Below are positions 7,761-16,199 of a DNA stretch of 64,000 nucleotides, piece by piece. Positions within the stretch are counted from its first letter, which is position 1. Every line of letters starts with the position of its first letter. The stretch is from NCBI GenBank assembly GCA_965214945.1, contig OZ244029.1:1674001-1738000 (forward strand). The letters run 5' to 3'. The notes beneath the pieces were generated by a model. The model was not told the DNA's origin, made no database searches, and saw nothing but the letters and a program-made list of their open reading frames with translations. Both the position numbers and the translations under genes were made by a program. The DNA is from JAAXHB01 sp965214945 (GTDB lineage: Bacteria; Actinomycetota; Acidimicrobiia; Acidimicrobiales; Aldehydirespiratoraceae).

Positions 7761-9612
7761 TTGCGCCGTGGAGCGCCTCGTGCACGTTCACCGCTACGGC
7801 GTCGGGAAGCCACGAGAGCGATCTCAGCTCCGAGAGTTCAGCCTTTTTCACAGCCCGCACACCGCCGAGTTCAGTGACAAGCCGCTTGCGGCGGACAGGT
7901 CCCAACCCGGAGATGCCGTCGAGCGCTGAGCGCCTCATCCGCCTCTTGCGGAGCTTCCGGTGATAGGCGACAGCGAAGCGGTGGCTCTCGTCGCGGATGC
8001 GCTGCAGCATGTAGAGCGCTTCCGACTGCCGGGGAATGCGCACCGGCGCGGCGCGGCCCGGCACGAACACCTCCTCGAACTGCTTGGCCAGAGCCGCGCA
8101 TGAGATCTCGTCGCGCAGGCCCATCGAGCCGAGCACCCGCACGGCCACCGCGAGCTGCCCCCTGCCACCATCCACCAGCAGCAGCTGAGGCGGGTACGAG
8201 AACCGGCCGTCTCGCTCTTGCACCGGGCGTGACCGCTCGTCAAGGTATGCCGCCAGGCGTCGGGTGAGTACCTCCTCCATGGCCGCGTAGTCGTCGTTGT
8301 CAGGCACGGAGCGGATCTTGAAGCGCCTGTAGTCGGACTTGCGGGGAAGGCCGTCCTCCATCACAACCATGGAGCCTGCGTAGTCCTGACCTGAAAGGTG
8401 GCTCATGTCGTAGCACTCGATCCGCAGCGGAGCGCGCTCCAGCCCCAAGTGCTGCTGCAGCTCATTGAGCGCCCTGGCGCGGCTGTTGTGGTCGGTAGCA
8501 CGCTTCATGCGGTGCCGTGTGAACGACTCCTCGGCATTTTCTGTCACTGTCTGCTGAAGCGCCCGCTTGCCGCCGCGCTGCGGCACTCGAATACGCACCT
8601 TGGTGCCGCGCATATCTGTCAGCCACCCTTCATACAGCTCGGGATCGTCGGGCATGTCGGGAACCAGCACCTGTTTGGGCAAGCCGAGAGGGTTGACGTC
8701 GAAGTAGAGCCGCTCCAGCACCCGTCCCACGAGTTCACCGCGGTCGAGCTGCTCGGCTTTGTCCACCACGAAGCCGCGCCTTCCCATCACCCGGCCGCGG
8801 CGCACAAAGAACACCTGCGCCGCGGCTTCCAGCGGGTCGTCCACGATGCCGATCACGTCGTAATCCTCATGGCGCGCTCCCACCATCTGCTGGGTTTCGA
8901 TGGCCTTGCCGACCGATTCGAGCCTGTCGCGCAGGCGGGCGGCGCGCTCGAAGTCGAGCTCATCCGCGGCGGCGCGCATCTGCGCGTCGAGCTGCCTCAC
9001 CACGGGGTCGGTGTCGCCCTCCAGGAAGCGCAGCAGGTTGCGCGTCAGCCGGGCGTAGCCGTCGGCGTCGATCTCGCCCACACACGGTGCCGAGCACTTC
9101 TTAATGTGGTACAGCAAGCAAGGCTTACCGAGGCTCTGGTAGCGCTTGAACTTGCCGTCGGTGCAGGTGCGGATCGGAAAGGTCCGCAGCAGCAGGTCGA
9201 GCGTCTCCCGGATGGCGTAGGCGTGGGCGTAGGGGCCGAAGTACCGGTTGCCCTTGCGGTGCCGTCCCCGCATCACCATGGCGCGGGGCCATTCGTCGAG
9301 CAGCGTCACGCACAGAAACGGATACGACTTGTCGTCGGTGTAGCGGACGTTGAAGCGCGGCCGATGCCGCTGGATCAGCGTAAACTCCAGCATCAGCGCC
9401 TCGACCTCGTTCGACACCCGTATCCATTCCACCGAAGCCGCCGATTCGACCATCTGCCGGGTGCGCATCGCCAGGTGCGACCCGAAGTAGCTGGCCAGGC
9501 GCGACCGCAAGCTCTTGGCCTTGCCGACGTAGATCACCCGCCCGTCGGCGTCGAGGAACTGGTAAGACCCGGGGCAGTCGGGGATCGTCTCCGGCGGCGG
9601 CCTGCTCAACAT
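7747..9612 (-). CDS. uvrC: Excinuclease ABC subunit C
   Basis: UvrC is the dual-incision nuclease of nucleotide excision repair. The GIY-YIG domain is N-terminal (GSYQFLDADGRVIYVGKAKSL). A zinc/FeS-like CxxY..KKCxxPC segment lies at about residue 165-175. The UVR motif (LDFERAARLRD) is at about 220. The RNase H-like endonuclease domain has ECYDMSHLSG and LLVDGGRGQL, and two helix-hairpin-helix motifs follow at the C-terminus. The 621 residues are normal. It overlaps the uvrA stop by 7 bp, so the two are translationally coupled. Confidence 0.97.
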   Translation of the reverse strand: MLSRPPPETIPDCPGSYQFLDADGRVIYVGKAKSLRSRLASYFGSHLAMRTRQMVESAASVEWIRVSNEVEALMLEFTLIQRHRPRFNVRYTDDKSYPFLCVTLLDEWPRAMVMRGRHRKGNRYFGPYAHAYAIRETLDLLLRTFPIRTCTDGKFKRYQSLGKPCLLYHIKKCSAPCVGEIDADGYARLTRNLLRFLEGDTDPVVRQLDAQMRAAADELDFERAARLRDRLESVGKAIETQQMVGARHEDYDVIGIVDDPLEAAAQVFFVRRGRVMGRRGFVVDKAEQLDRGELVGRVLERLYFDVNPLGLPKQVLVPDMPDDPELYEGWLTDMRGTKVRIRVPQRGGKRALQQTVTENAEESFTRHRMKRATDHNSRARALNELQQHLGLERAPLRIECYDMSHLSGQDYAGSMVVMEDGLPRKSDYRRFKIRSVPDNDDYAAMEEVLTRRLAAYLDERSRPVQERDGRFSYPPQLLLVDGGRGQLAVAVRVLGSMGLRDEISCAALAKQFEEVFVPGRAAPVRIPRQSEALYMLQRIRDESHRFAVAYHRKLRKRRMRRSALDGISGLGPVRRKRLVTELGGVRAVKKAELSELRSLSWLPDAVAVNVHEALHGASRGI

Positions 9613-12518
9613 CCGAGCATGCCCCGCAGATAACGGCCGGTGTGGCTCTCCGGCACTTGCGCGACCTGCTCGGGCGTTCCCTCGGCAATCACGTTTCCGC
9701 CGCCTGATCCGCCTTCGGGGCCCAAGTCGATGATCCAGTCGGCCGTCTTGACCACATCGAGATTGTGTTCGATCACCACCACGGTGTTGCCCGCGTCTAC
9801 GAGCCGTCCGAGTACTGCCAGAAGCTTGCGCACATCCTCGAAATGCAGCCCGGTGGTGGGCTCGTCGAGGCTGTACAGAGTGTGGCCGGTGGAGCGCTTC
9901 GCCAGTTCGCTCGACAGCTTCACCCGCTGCGCCTCGCCGCCCGACAGCGTGGGCGCGGGCTGACCCAAGCGGACGTAGCCGAGCCCGACATCCACCAACG
10001 TCTGCAGATGCCTGGCGATTGTGGGCTGGTTTGAAAAAAACTCCAGAGCCTCAGAGCACGCCATCGCGAGCACCTCGGCGATATTGAGCCCCTTGAAGGT
10101 CACCTCCAGGGTGTCGCGGTTGTAGCGCAGCCCCTGGCAAACTTCGCAGGGCACATACACGTCGGGCAGGAAGTGCATCTCGATGCGGATGTTGCCGTCG
10201 CCGCGGCACGCGTCACAGCGCCCACCTTTGACATTGAATGAGAAGCGGCCCGGCAGGTAGCCGCGCAGCCGCGCCTCCGCGGTGCGGGCGAACAGGTTGC
10301 GGACGTGGGTGAACACACCTGTGTAGGTGGCCGGATTGGAGCGCGGCGTGCGACCTATGGGCGACTGGTTTATGGCGATCACCTTGTCGAGGTTGTCCAT
10401 GCCCGTTATGCGTCGGTGCCGGCCCGGAGGCGCCTTGGAGCGGTAGACGTGATGCATCAGTGCCTTGAGCAGCACCTCGTTGACTAGCGAAGACTTACCG
10501 GAGCCTGAGACCCCGGTCACGCAGACGAGCTTCCCGAGCGGGATGGCCACGTCGATTCCGGCCAGATTGTTCTCACGCGCGCCCTGCACGACCAGGCTCT
10601 CGCCGCTACCGGAGCGCCGCTCAGCCGGAACGCAGATGCTGCGGCGGCCCGACAGATACTGACCAGTCATCGACTCTTCGACGTCGAGCAGACCCTCCAC
10701 GGGCCCGGAGTGCACGACGAGGCCCCCCTGCGCTCCGGCGCCGGGCCCGATGTCCACCACGTGGTCGGCGGCGCGGATGGTCTCTTCGTCGTGCTCCACC
10801 ACTAGCACTGTGTTGCCGAGGTCGCGCATTCGCAGGAGCGTGTCGATGAGGCGCCTGTTATCGCGCTGATGCAACCCGATGGAGGGCTCGTCGAGCACGT
10901 AGAGCACCCCGACGAGGCCAGAGCCCACCTGGCTGGCGAGTCGGATGCGCTGAGACTCGCCACTGGAGAGGCTCGAGGCGCCCCGCGCCAGGGTCAGATA
11001 GTCGAGGCCGACGTCCAGCAAGAAACCGAGTCGGGAGCAGATCTCCTTGAGCACCTGCTCGGCGATCAGAGCGTCGCGGTCGTTGAACTCGATTTCAGCG
11101 AGGGTCTTCGCCGCCTCGGAGATCGACTTGGAGCACAGCTCGTGGATGGTGAGACCGCCGATGGTGACGGCCCGGGACATCGGATTGAGCCGCGCTCCGC
11201 CGCAACGATGGCACGGAACGCGACGCATGTAGCCCTCGATCTGATCACGGACGGCGTCGCTGGTGGAATCGGCGTGGCGGCGCATCAGGAACGGCACCGC
11301 GCCCTCGAACTTGGCGTGGTAGCTGCGGCCGCGGCCGTAACGGTTGGTGTAGCGGACCCGAACTCGGCCCTTCACGCCTTTGGCGTAGAGCATCATCTCC
11401 TGCTGACGCGCGGTGAGCGAACTCCAGGGGGCGCGGCGATCAATGCCGTACTTGTCGCAGACAGCGGCCACCAGCCTGGGGAAGTAACGCGAGCGGGTTT
11501 CTGCCCAAGGTGCTATCGCACCAGCAGCGAGGCTGGCGTCCGGGTCTGGAACCACCAGAGCGGGATCGACCTCGAACACCGTGCCAAGTCCGTCGCAGTG
11601 CTCGCAAGCCCCGTAGGGCGAGTTGAACGAGAAACTGCGCGGGGCTAGCTCCTCGAACGACTTTCCGTCCGACGGCCTGGCCAGATGCTGGCTGAAGATG
11701 ATCCTGCCGTTGTCCGCCGAAGCGGCCTCGGCAGCAGTTTCGCCTGCGGTTCTGTCGTGAGGCCGGCGTACGATGTCTATCTCCACGAGGCCCTCAGCCA
11801 GCCGTAGAGCGGTCTCCACAGAGTCGGTCAGGCGGCGCCCGATGCCGTCGCGCAACACCAGGCGGTCGATCACAACGCTGATCTCGTGCGTCTCGTAGCG
11901 CGCCAGCTCCAAGCCGTCGCTGCCGCCGGAGAGTCCGGTCGCGGCTGTCATGTCGGCCAGCTCCAGCAGCTCGCCGTCGACGATGGCTCGAGAATAACCC
12001 TGCCGGGCGAGGTCAGCGAGCAGTGTGTCATAAGTGCCCTTGCGCCCGCGCACGACCGGGGCCAGCACTTGGAACCGGGTGCCTACGGGAAGGTCGAGGA
12101 TGCGGTCGACGATCTGCTGGGGGGTCTGGCGGATCAGGCGCTCGCCTGTCTCCGGGTCGTGCGGCACGCCGATGCGGGCATACAGCAGCCTCAGGTAGTC
12201 GTAGACCTCGGTGACGGTGCCCACCGTGGAACGGGGATTGCGCGAGGCGCTCTTCTGATCGATCGAGATGGCGGGCGACAGGCCCTCGATGAAATCGACA
12301 TCGGGCTTGTCCATCTGGCCGAGGAACTGCCGCGCGTATGCCGACAGCGACTCCACATAGCGGCGCTGCCCCTCAGCAAAGATGGTGTCGAAAGCCAGCG
12401 AACTCTTGCCGGAGCCCGACAGCCCCGTGCAGACGATCAGCTTGTCGCGGGGGAGATCTAGATCGACATCGCGCAGGTTGTGCTCACGCGCACCCGAGAT
12501 GACGAGCCGATCGGCCAC
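9606..12518 (-). CDS. uvrA: Excinuclease ABC subunit A
   Basis: UvrA is the DNA-damage sensor ATPase of excision repair. It has two ABC ATPase units, with Walker A GLSGSGKSSLA (about residue 34) and GVSGSGKSSL (about 655). Two signature motifs, LSSGESQRI and LSGGEAQRV, and zinc modules with CEHCDG, CHRCGG and CDACRG are visible. The 970 residues are typical. It lies upstream of uvrC with a 7-bp overlap. A LexA-box match 34 bp upstream suggests SOS control of uvrA and uvrC. Confidence 0.97.
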   Translation of the reverse strand: MADRLVISGAREHNLRDVDLDLPRDKLIVCTGLSGSGKSSLAFDTIFAEGQRRYVESLSAYARQFLGQMDKPDVDFIEGLSPAISIDQKSASRNPRSTVGTVTEVYDYLRLLYARIGVPHDPETGERLIRQTPQQIVDRILDLPVGTRFQVLAPVVRGRKGTYDTLLADLARQGYSRAIVDGELLELADMTAATGLSGGSDGLELARYETHEISVVIDRLVLRDGIGRRLTDSVETALRLAEGLVEIDIVRRPHDRTAGETAAEAASADNGRIIFSQHLARPSDGKSFEELAPRSFSFNSPYGACEHCDGLGTVFEVDPALVVPDPDASLAAGAIAPWAETRSRYFPRLVAAVCDKYGIDRRAPWSSLTARQQEMMLYAKGVKGRVRVRYTNRYGRGRSYHAKFEGAVPFLMRRHADSTSDAVRDQIEGYMRRVPCHRCGGARLNPMSRAVTIGGLTIHELCSKSISEAAKTLAEIEFNDRDALIAEQVLKEICSRLGFLLDVGLDYLTLARGASSLSSGESQRIRLASQVGSGLVGVLYVLDEPSIGLHQRDNRRLIDTLLRMRDLGNTVLVVEHDEETIRAADHVVDIGPGAGAQGGLVVHSGPVEGLLDVEESMTGQYLSGRRSICVPAERRSGSGESLVVQGARENNLAGIDVAIPLGKLVCVTGVSGSGKSSLVNEVLLKALMHHVYRSKAPPGRHRRITGMDNLDKVIAINQSPIGRTPRSNPATYTGVFTHVRNLFARTAEARLRGYLPGRFSFNVKGGRCDACRGDGNIRIEMHFLPDVYVPCEVCQGLRYNRDTLEVTFKGLNIAEVLAMACSEALEFFSNQPTIARHLQTLVDVGLGYVRLGQPAPTLSGGEAQRVKLSSELAKRSTGHTLYSLDEPTTGLHFEDVRKLLAVLGRLVDAGNTVVVIEHNLDVVKTADWIIDLGPEGGSGGGNVIAEGTPEQVAQVPESHTGRYLRGMLGC

Positions 12519-12551
12519 GTTGGAACTCTAGCGCCCGACCCGACCGCAGCA

Positions 12552-12567
12552 GCGAACATCTGTTCGC
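12552..12567. promoter_or_regulatory. Putative LexA (SOS) box upstream of uvrA
   Basis: The sequence GCGAACATCTGTTCGC fits the actinobacterial and Gram-positive LexA consensus CGAAC-N4-GTTCG in both half-sites. It lies 34 bp upstream of the uvrA start codon, where a repressor would block transcription. No comparable site was seen upstream of uvrB. Confidence 0.75.
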
Positions 12568-12710
12568 ATTAATCGTTGGAACTGACCGACCGTGAGGATC
12601 AGACCAGCACTAACATACGCACAAGAAGCAAGATCCAAGTCGGTACAGCGACCCCGATCATCAGCAACGCCTCGCGCTGATACTCACTGCCGACGCAATC
12701 GCCATGGCGT

Positions 12711-13328
12711 CTAGAGGATGTGCAGTCTGGACCAGTCGTGTCGCGAGAGCATTCCATGACACTTGTAATCACCGCGCTGCCGGCAAAGGTCAGGCAGTGG
12801 TATGAGGGTCTCGTCACTGGCGACGACGGAGTACCTGTCGAGCCCGGCATCGGCGTAGTCTCGAAGCCGGAAGCCGCGACCTTCCGTGTTGCGGGAATAC
12901 ACGGCCCGGGCTACGACGTAGTCGAGGTTTACAGAGATAATCACCACCGGACGCTGCTTGCCGTGAAGCCTGGGCCGATGAGGATCGCGGGAGCTGTAGC
13001 GCACCCACGCCTCCATCACTAACCCCGGCCGCGGGCCGCGGTCCTCAATCGCCACCACCTCTGCCAGAGGCCTGCCGTTGATCAGCACCGGCGACGGCCC
13101 GTCGACACGTCCGCATGGTCGGGAAGCAGGCATAGCACCCAGCACCTTCAAGCCGATCGGCGTGCGCTTCACTCTCATCTCGACCGTCTGTCCGATCCGC
13201 CACCCGGGCTCGGCGTGATCCCGGTCTACGGGCACGTTCGGGCTGCTGCCGTCGATCGGCCGCCAGTTCCAGCGGCCCTCACGGTCGGGCCCGGAGAGAA
13301 TGCCCCGCAGCTTCAACAACTTCGCCAT
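12711..13328 (-). CDS. Hypothetical protein with a PemK/MazF-like C-terminal region
   Basis: I do not recognise a named gene. The second half has KQRPVVIISV, then VVARAVYSRNTEG.GFRLRDYADAGL and a late IPLPDL. This resembles the PemK/MazF fold pattern (KxRPVVVIS ... G..S.V....I..I). The N-terminal 110 residues are a separate region (GQTVEMRVKRTPIG). No antitoxin gene is adjacent. It starts 2 bp after the uvrB stop, so it is probably translated with uvrB. A similar gene between uvrB and uvrA exists in related actinobacteria as far as I recall, so a housekeeping role is as likely as a toxin. Confidence 0.7.
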   Translation of the reverse strand: MAKLLKLRGILSGPDREGRWNWRPIDGSSPNVPVDRDHAEPGWRIGQTVEMRVKRTPIGLKVLGAMPASRPCGRVDGPSPVLINGRPLAEVVAIEDRGPRPGLVMEAWVRYSSRDPHRPRLHGKQRPVVIISVNLDYVVARAVYSRNTEGRGFRLRDYADAGLDRYSVVASDETLIPLPDLCRQRGDYKCHGMLSRHDWSRLHIL

Positions 13329-13330
13329 CG

Positions 13331-15376
13331 CTAGTGCATCTCGCTCAGCTCCCGGCGCATGTCCTTCACCTCGTCGCGCAGCCGGGCCGCATACTCGAAG
13401 CGGAGTTCGGCGGCGGCCTCGTGCATCTCCTGCTCCACTGCGCGGATCAGCCGCTCAAGCTCGGCGTCAGGCAGCTCACCCAGATCGCGCGCGGCCTGGC
13501 GGCGCCGCGCTCTCAGATCGCCCGCGCCGTCAGGCACCGGCGCGCCGCGCTCTGGTCGGATCAGGGCCAAAATGTCGGTGACCGCCTTACGTACTGTCGA
13601 CGGGTCAATGCCGTGAGCCCTGTTGTGAGCCTGCTGCAACACGCGCCGGCGGTTCGTCTCCGATATAGCCCGCCGCATTGAGTCCGTGACCCGATCCGCA
13701 TACATCACCACCTGCCCGTCGACGTTCCGGGCAGCGCGGCCGATGGTCTGTATCAGTGAGGTCTCGCTGCGCAGAAACCCCTCTTTGTCGGCGTCGAGGA
13801 TCGCCACCAGCGACACCTCGGGAAGGTCGAGGCCCTCCCGCAGCAGGTTGATGCCCACCAGCACGTCGAACTCACCCAACCTCAGATCGCGCAGTATCTC
13901 GATACGTTGAACAGTGTCCACCTCGCTGTGCAGGTATCTAACCCTCAGGCCCAGTTCTAGCAAGTAGTCGCTGAGGTCTTCGGCCATCTTCTTGGTGAGT
14001 GTGGTGACCAGCACCCGCTGGTCGCTTGCGGTGCGATCCGCGATCAGCTCCTGCAGGTCGTCGATCTGCCCTTTGGTGGGCTTGACGATCACCTCGGGGT
14101 CGACAAGCCCAGTGGGACGCACAATCTGCTCCACCACCCGGTCTGACACCTGCAGCTCGTAGCGCCCCGGGGTGGCGGACAAGAAAATCGCCTGGTTGAG
14201 GCGGGCCATCACTTCGTCGAAGCGCAGAGGCCGGTTGTCGGCCGCCGACGGCAGGCGGAAGCCGTGGTCGATTAACGTCATCTTGCGGCTGCGGTCGCCC
14301 TCGTACTGGCCGTGCAGCTGCGGGACGGCGACGTGGGACTCGTCGATTACCATCAAGAAGTCCTCGGGAAAGTAGTCGAGCAACGTGTAAGGCGCCTCGC
14401 CCGGGGCCCGCCCGTCAATGGGGGCGGAGTAGTTCTCGATGCCGTTGCAATAGCCCAACTCCGACATCATCTCCAGGTCGTAAGAGGTGCGCATCTGCAG
14501 CCGCTGAGCCTCCAGCAGCTTGCCTTCGTCCTCAAAGAACGCCAGACGGCCGGCTAGCTCCTCCTCGATGCGGATCATGGCGCGCTCCATGCTCTCAGCG
14601 GAGGTCGCGTAGTGCGTAGCGGGGAACACCACGAGATCTTCGAGCGTGTCGAGCCGCTCGCCGGTCAGCGGGTCGAGCACGGTGATCTGCTCGACCTCGT
14701 CTCCGAATAGCTCCACCCTCACCGCCGTCTCGTCATAGGCGGGATGGATCTCAATGGTGTCGCCCCGCACCCGGAACCTGCCGCGCGTCAGGTTCATGTC
14801 GTTGCGCTCGTACTGCATGTCCACCAAGCGCCGCAAGATCGAGCGCTGCTCGTAGTCCTCGCCCCGGTGAAGCACGAGAAGCTGGGTCTCGTACTCCTCA
14901 GGTGAGCCCAGGCCATAGATCGCCGATACGGAACTCACCACGATGGTGTCGCGGCGGGTCAACAGAGACGATGTCGCAGAGTGACGCAGCCGGTCTATCT
15001 CATCGTTTATGGACGAGTCCTTCTCTATGTAGGTGTCGCTGGCCGGCATGTAGGCCTCGGGCTGGTAGTAGTCGTAGTAGCTGACGAAATACTCCACGCG
15101 GTTGTGTGGGAACAGCTCGCGAAGCTCGTTGGCGAGCTGCGCGGCCAGCGACTTGTTGGGGGCCAGCACCAGAGTCGGGCGCTGGACCTGCTCGATGGTC
15201 CAAGCAACTGTGGCGCTCTTGCCCGATCCAGTGATTCCGAGCAGTGTCTGGAAGCGTGCCCCTTCGGCCAAGCCCTCCGACAGGGCAGCTATGGCTTTGG
15301 GCTGGTCGCCCGCCGGCTCGAAAGGCGCGACCACTTTGAAGGCGCAGCGGTCGCTCGGCTTGGTGACCGGCGGCAT
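13331..15376 (-). CDS. uvrB: Excinuclease ABC subunit B
   Basis: UvrB is the damage-verifying helicase-like component of excision repair. Motif I is LLGITGSGKSATVAW, the beta-hairpin segment YYDYYQPEAYMP is present, and the DEAD-like VIDESHV follows. Helicase motifs VGINLLREGLDLPEVSLV and QTIGRAARN and the C-terminal UVR motif (ELRFEYAARLRDE) are clear. The ATG at 15376 fits the family better than the longer frame to 15445. It is followed after 2 bp by the PemK-like gene. Confidence 0.97.
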   Translation of the reverse strand: MPPVTKPSDRCAFKVVAPFEPAGDQPKAIAALSEGLAEGARFQTLLGITGSGKSATVAWTIEQVQRPTLVLAPNKSLAAQLANELRELFPHNRVEYFVSYYDYYQPEAYMPASDTYIEKDSSINDEIDRLRHSATSSLLTRRDTIVVSSVSAIYGLGSPEEYETQLLVLHRGEDYEQRSILRRLVDMQYERNDMNLTRGRFRVRGDTIEIHPAYDETAVRVELFGDEVEQITVLDPLTGERLDTLEDLVVFPATHYATSAESMERAMIRIEEELAGRLAFFEDEGKLLEAQRLQMRTSYDLEMMSELGYCNGIENYSAPIDGRAPGEAPYTLLDYFPEDFLMVIDESHVAVPQLHGQYEGDRSRKMTLIDHGFRLPSAADNRPLRFDEVMARLNQAIFLSATPGRYELQVSDRVVEQIVRPTGLVDPEVIVKPTKGQIDDLQELIADRTASDQRVLVTTLTKKMAEDLSDYLLELGLRVRYLHSEVDTVQRIEILRDLRLGEFDVLVGINLLREGLDLPEVSLVAILDADKEGFLRSETSLIQTIGRAARNVDGQVVMYADRVTDSMRRAISETNRRRVLQQAHNRAHGIDPSTVRKAVTDILALIRPERGAPVPDGAGDLRARRRQAARDLGELPDAELERLIRAVEQEMHEAAAELRFEYAARLRDEVKDMRRELSEMH

Positions 15377-15404
15377 CGCCTTTAGCTTAATGACGCCACG
15401 CGGT

Positions 15405-15446
15405 GCCAACCAGACAGCTTCCAGGGCCAACCGGACAGCTCGCAAG
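15405..15446. repeat. 21-bp imperfect tandem duplication upstream of uvrB
   Basis: GCCAACCAGACAGCT at 15405 recurs as GCCAACCGGACAGCT at 15426. The copies lie in the gap between coaE and uvrB. Confidence 0.55.
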
Positions 15447-15475
15447 GAGATATCTCAGGGGGCTGTACCAGAGGA

Positions 15476-16108
15476 CTATCGCAGGGAGAGAGCCCACTGC
15501 CAACAGGCGTCAATCTGAGACGCGAGATCGGCGATAGGGCCGTTGTTATCGATCACGAAGTCCGCCACGGCGATACGGGCCTGGCGACTGGCCTGGTTGG
15601 CGATCCGGGCTCGGGCGTCGGCGGCTGTGAGGCCCCGTCCCTCGACAAGACGCCGCACGGCCGTGTCAGGGTCGGTGTCCACCACCACAATCCCGGACAG
15701 GTTCTGGTAGTCACGCTTGATTGGCTCGCCGTCGGCTCGCACCAGCAGCGGGATATCGAGCACCACCACGGCTCTGGCCGGGTCGCCGTGGGTGGCCTCC
15801 GCCACCGCAGCGCTGCGGCGGGCAGCGAGTTCGGCGGCCACGGCCGGATGCACGATCGCGTTGAGCGCGGCGAGTTCGTCGGTGTCTTCAAAGACGATGG
15901 CCGCCACGGCCGCTCGGTCGAGCCCGCCGTCTTCGGCCAGTACGACATCGCCCCAGCGCCGCACCATCGCATCGAACACGCTGCTGCCCGGGGCCTGCAA
16001 CTCTCGCACGATGGCATCGGCGTCAACAATCCGAGCGCCCCGAGCCGCCAACGCCTCCGAGACTGTGGATTTGCCGGCGCCAATCCCGCCAGTGAGCCCT
16101 ACCTCAAC
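15476..16108 (-). CDS. coaE: Dephospho-CoA kinase lacking a canonical start codon
   Basis: CoaE phosphorylates dephospho-CoA, the last step of CoA synthesis. The P-loop VGLTGGIGAGKST lies at 16073-16102, followed by RGARIVDAD. The middle has ALNAIVHPAVAAEL and VLDIPLLV. The C-terminal region (ARIANQASRQARIAVADFVIDN) is typical. The first ATG/GTG/TTG in frame is the TTG at 16051, which lies after the P-loop and so cannot give a working enzyme. The frame is open back to a stop near 16182 without any ATG, GTG or TTG. The coordinate 16108 (a GTT codon) is chosen only because the family usually begins about there. A rare start codon or a sequencing error are both possible. Confidence 0.85.
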   Translation of the reverse strand, partial: VEVGLTGGIGAGKSTVSEALAARGARIVDADAIVRELQAPGSSVFDAMVRRWGDVVLAEDGGLDRAAVAAIVFEDTDELAALNAIVHPAVAAELAARRSAAVAEATHGDPARAVVVLDIPLLVRADGEPIKRDYQNLSGIVVVDTDPDTAVRRLVEGRGLTAADARARIANQASRQARIAVADFVIDNNGPIADLASQIDACWQWALSLR

Positions 16109-16129
16109 CGCCGGCTTTTGAACCGGCGG
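16108..16129. terminator. Hairpin between rpsA and coaE
   Basis: A perfect 7-bp inverted repeat, CCGCCGG and CCGGCGG, encloses an 8-base loop. It lies about 70 bp past the rpsA stop and directly before the coaE P-loop codons. There is no T tract, so termination is uncertain; it could instead shape coaE translation. Confidence 0.4.
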
Positions 16130-16199
16130 CTTGCGCCTCGGTGACGAGTCGGCGGGGCCGCTGATCGGCTCAGTTACCGTCGTTTAGCTCCTGCCGTCT

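Noticed and set aside
8398..9633. 411-residue open frame on the plus strand
   Set aside because: Antisense to uvrC, which has all family motifs; no sign of a real protein.
12599..12850. 83-residue minus-strand frame with a hydrophobic tail between uvrA and the PemK-like gene
   Set aside because: More than half overlaps the PemK-like gene out of frame, and the tail alone has no start or ribosome-binding site that supports it.
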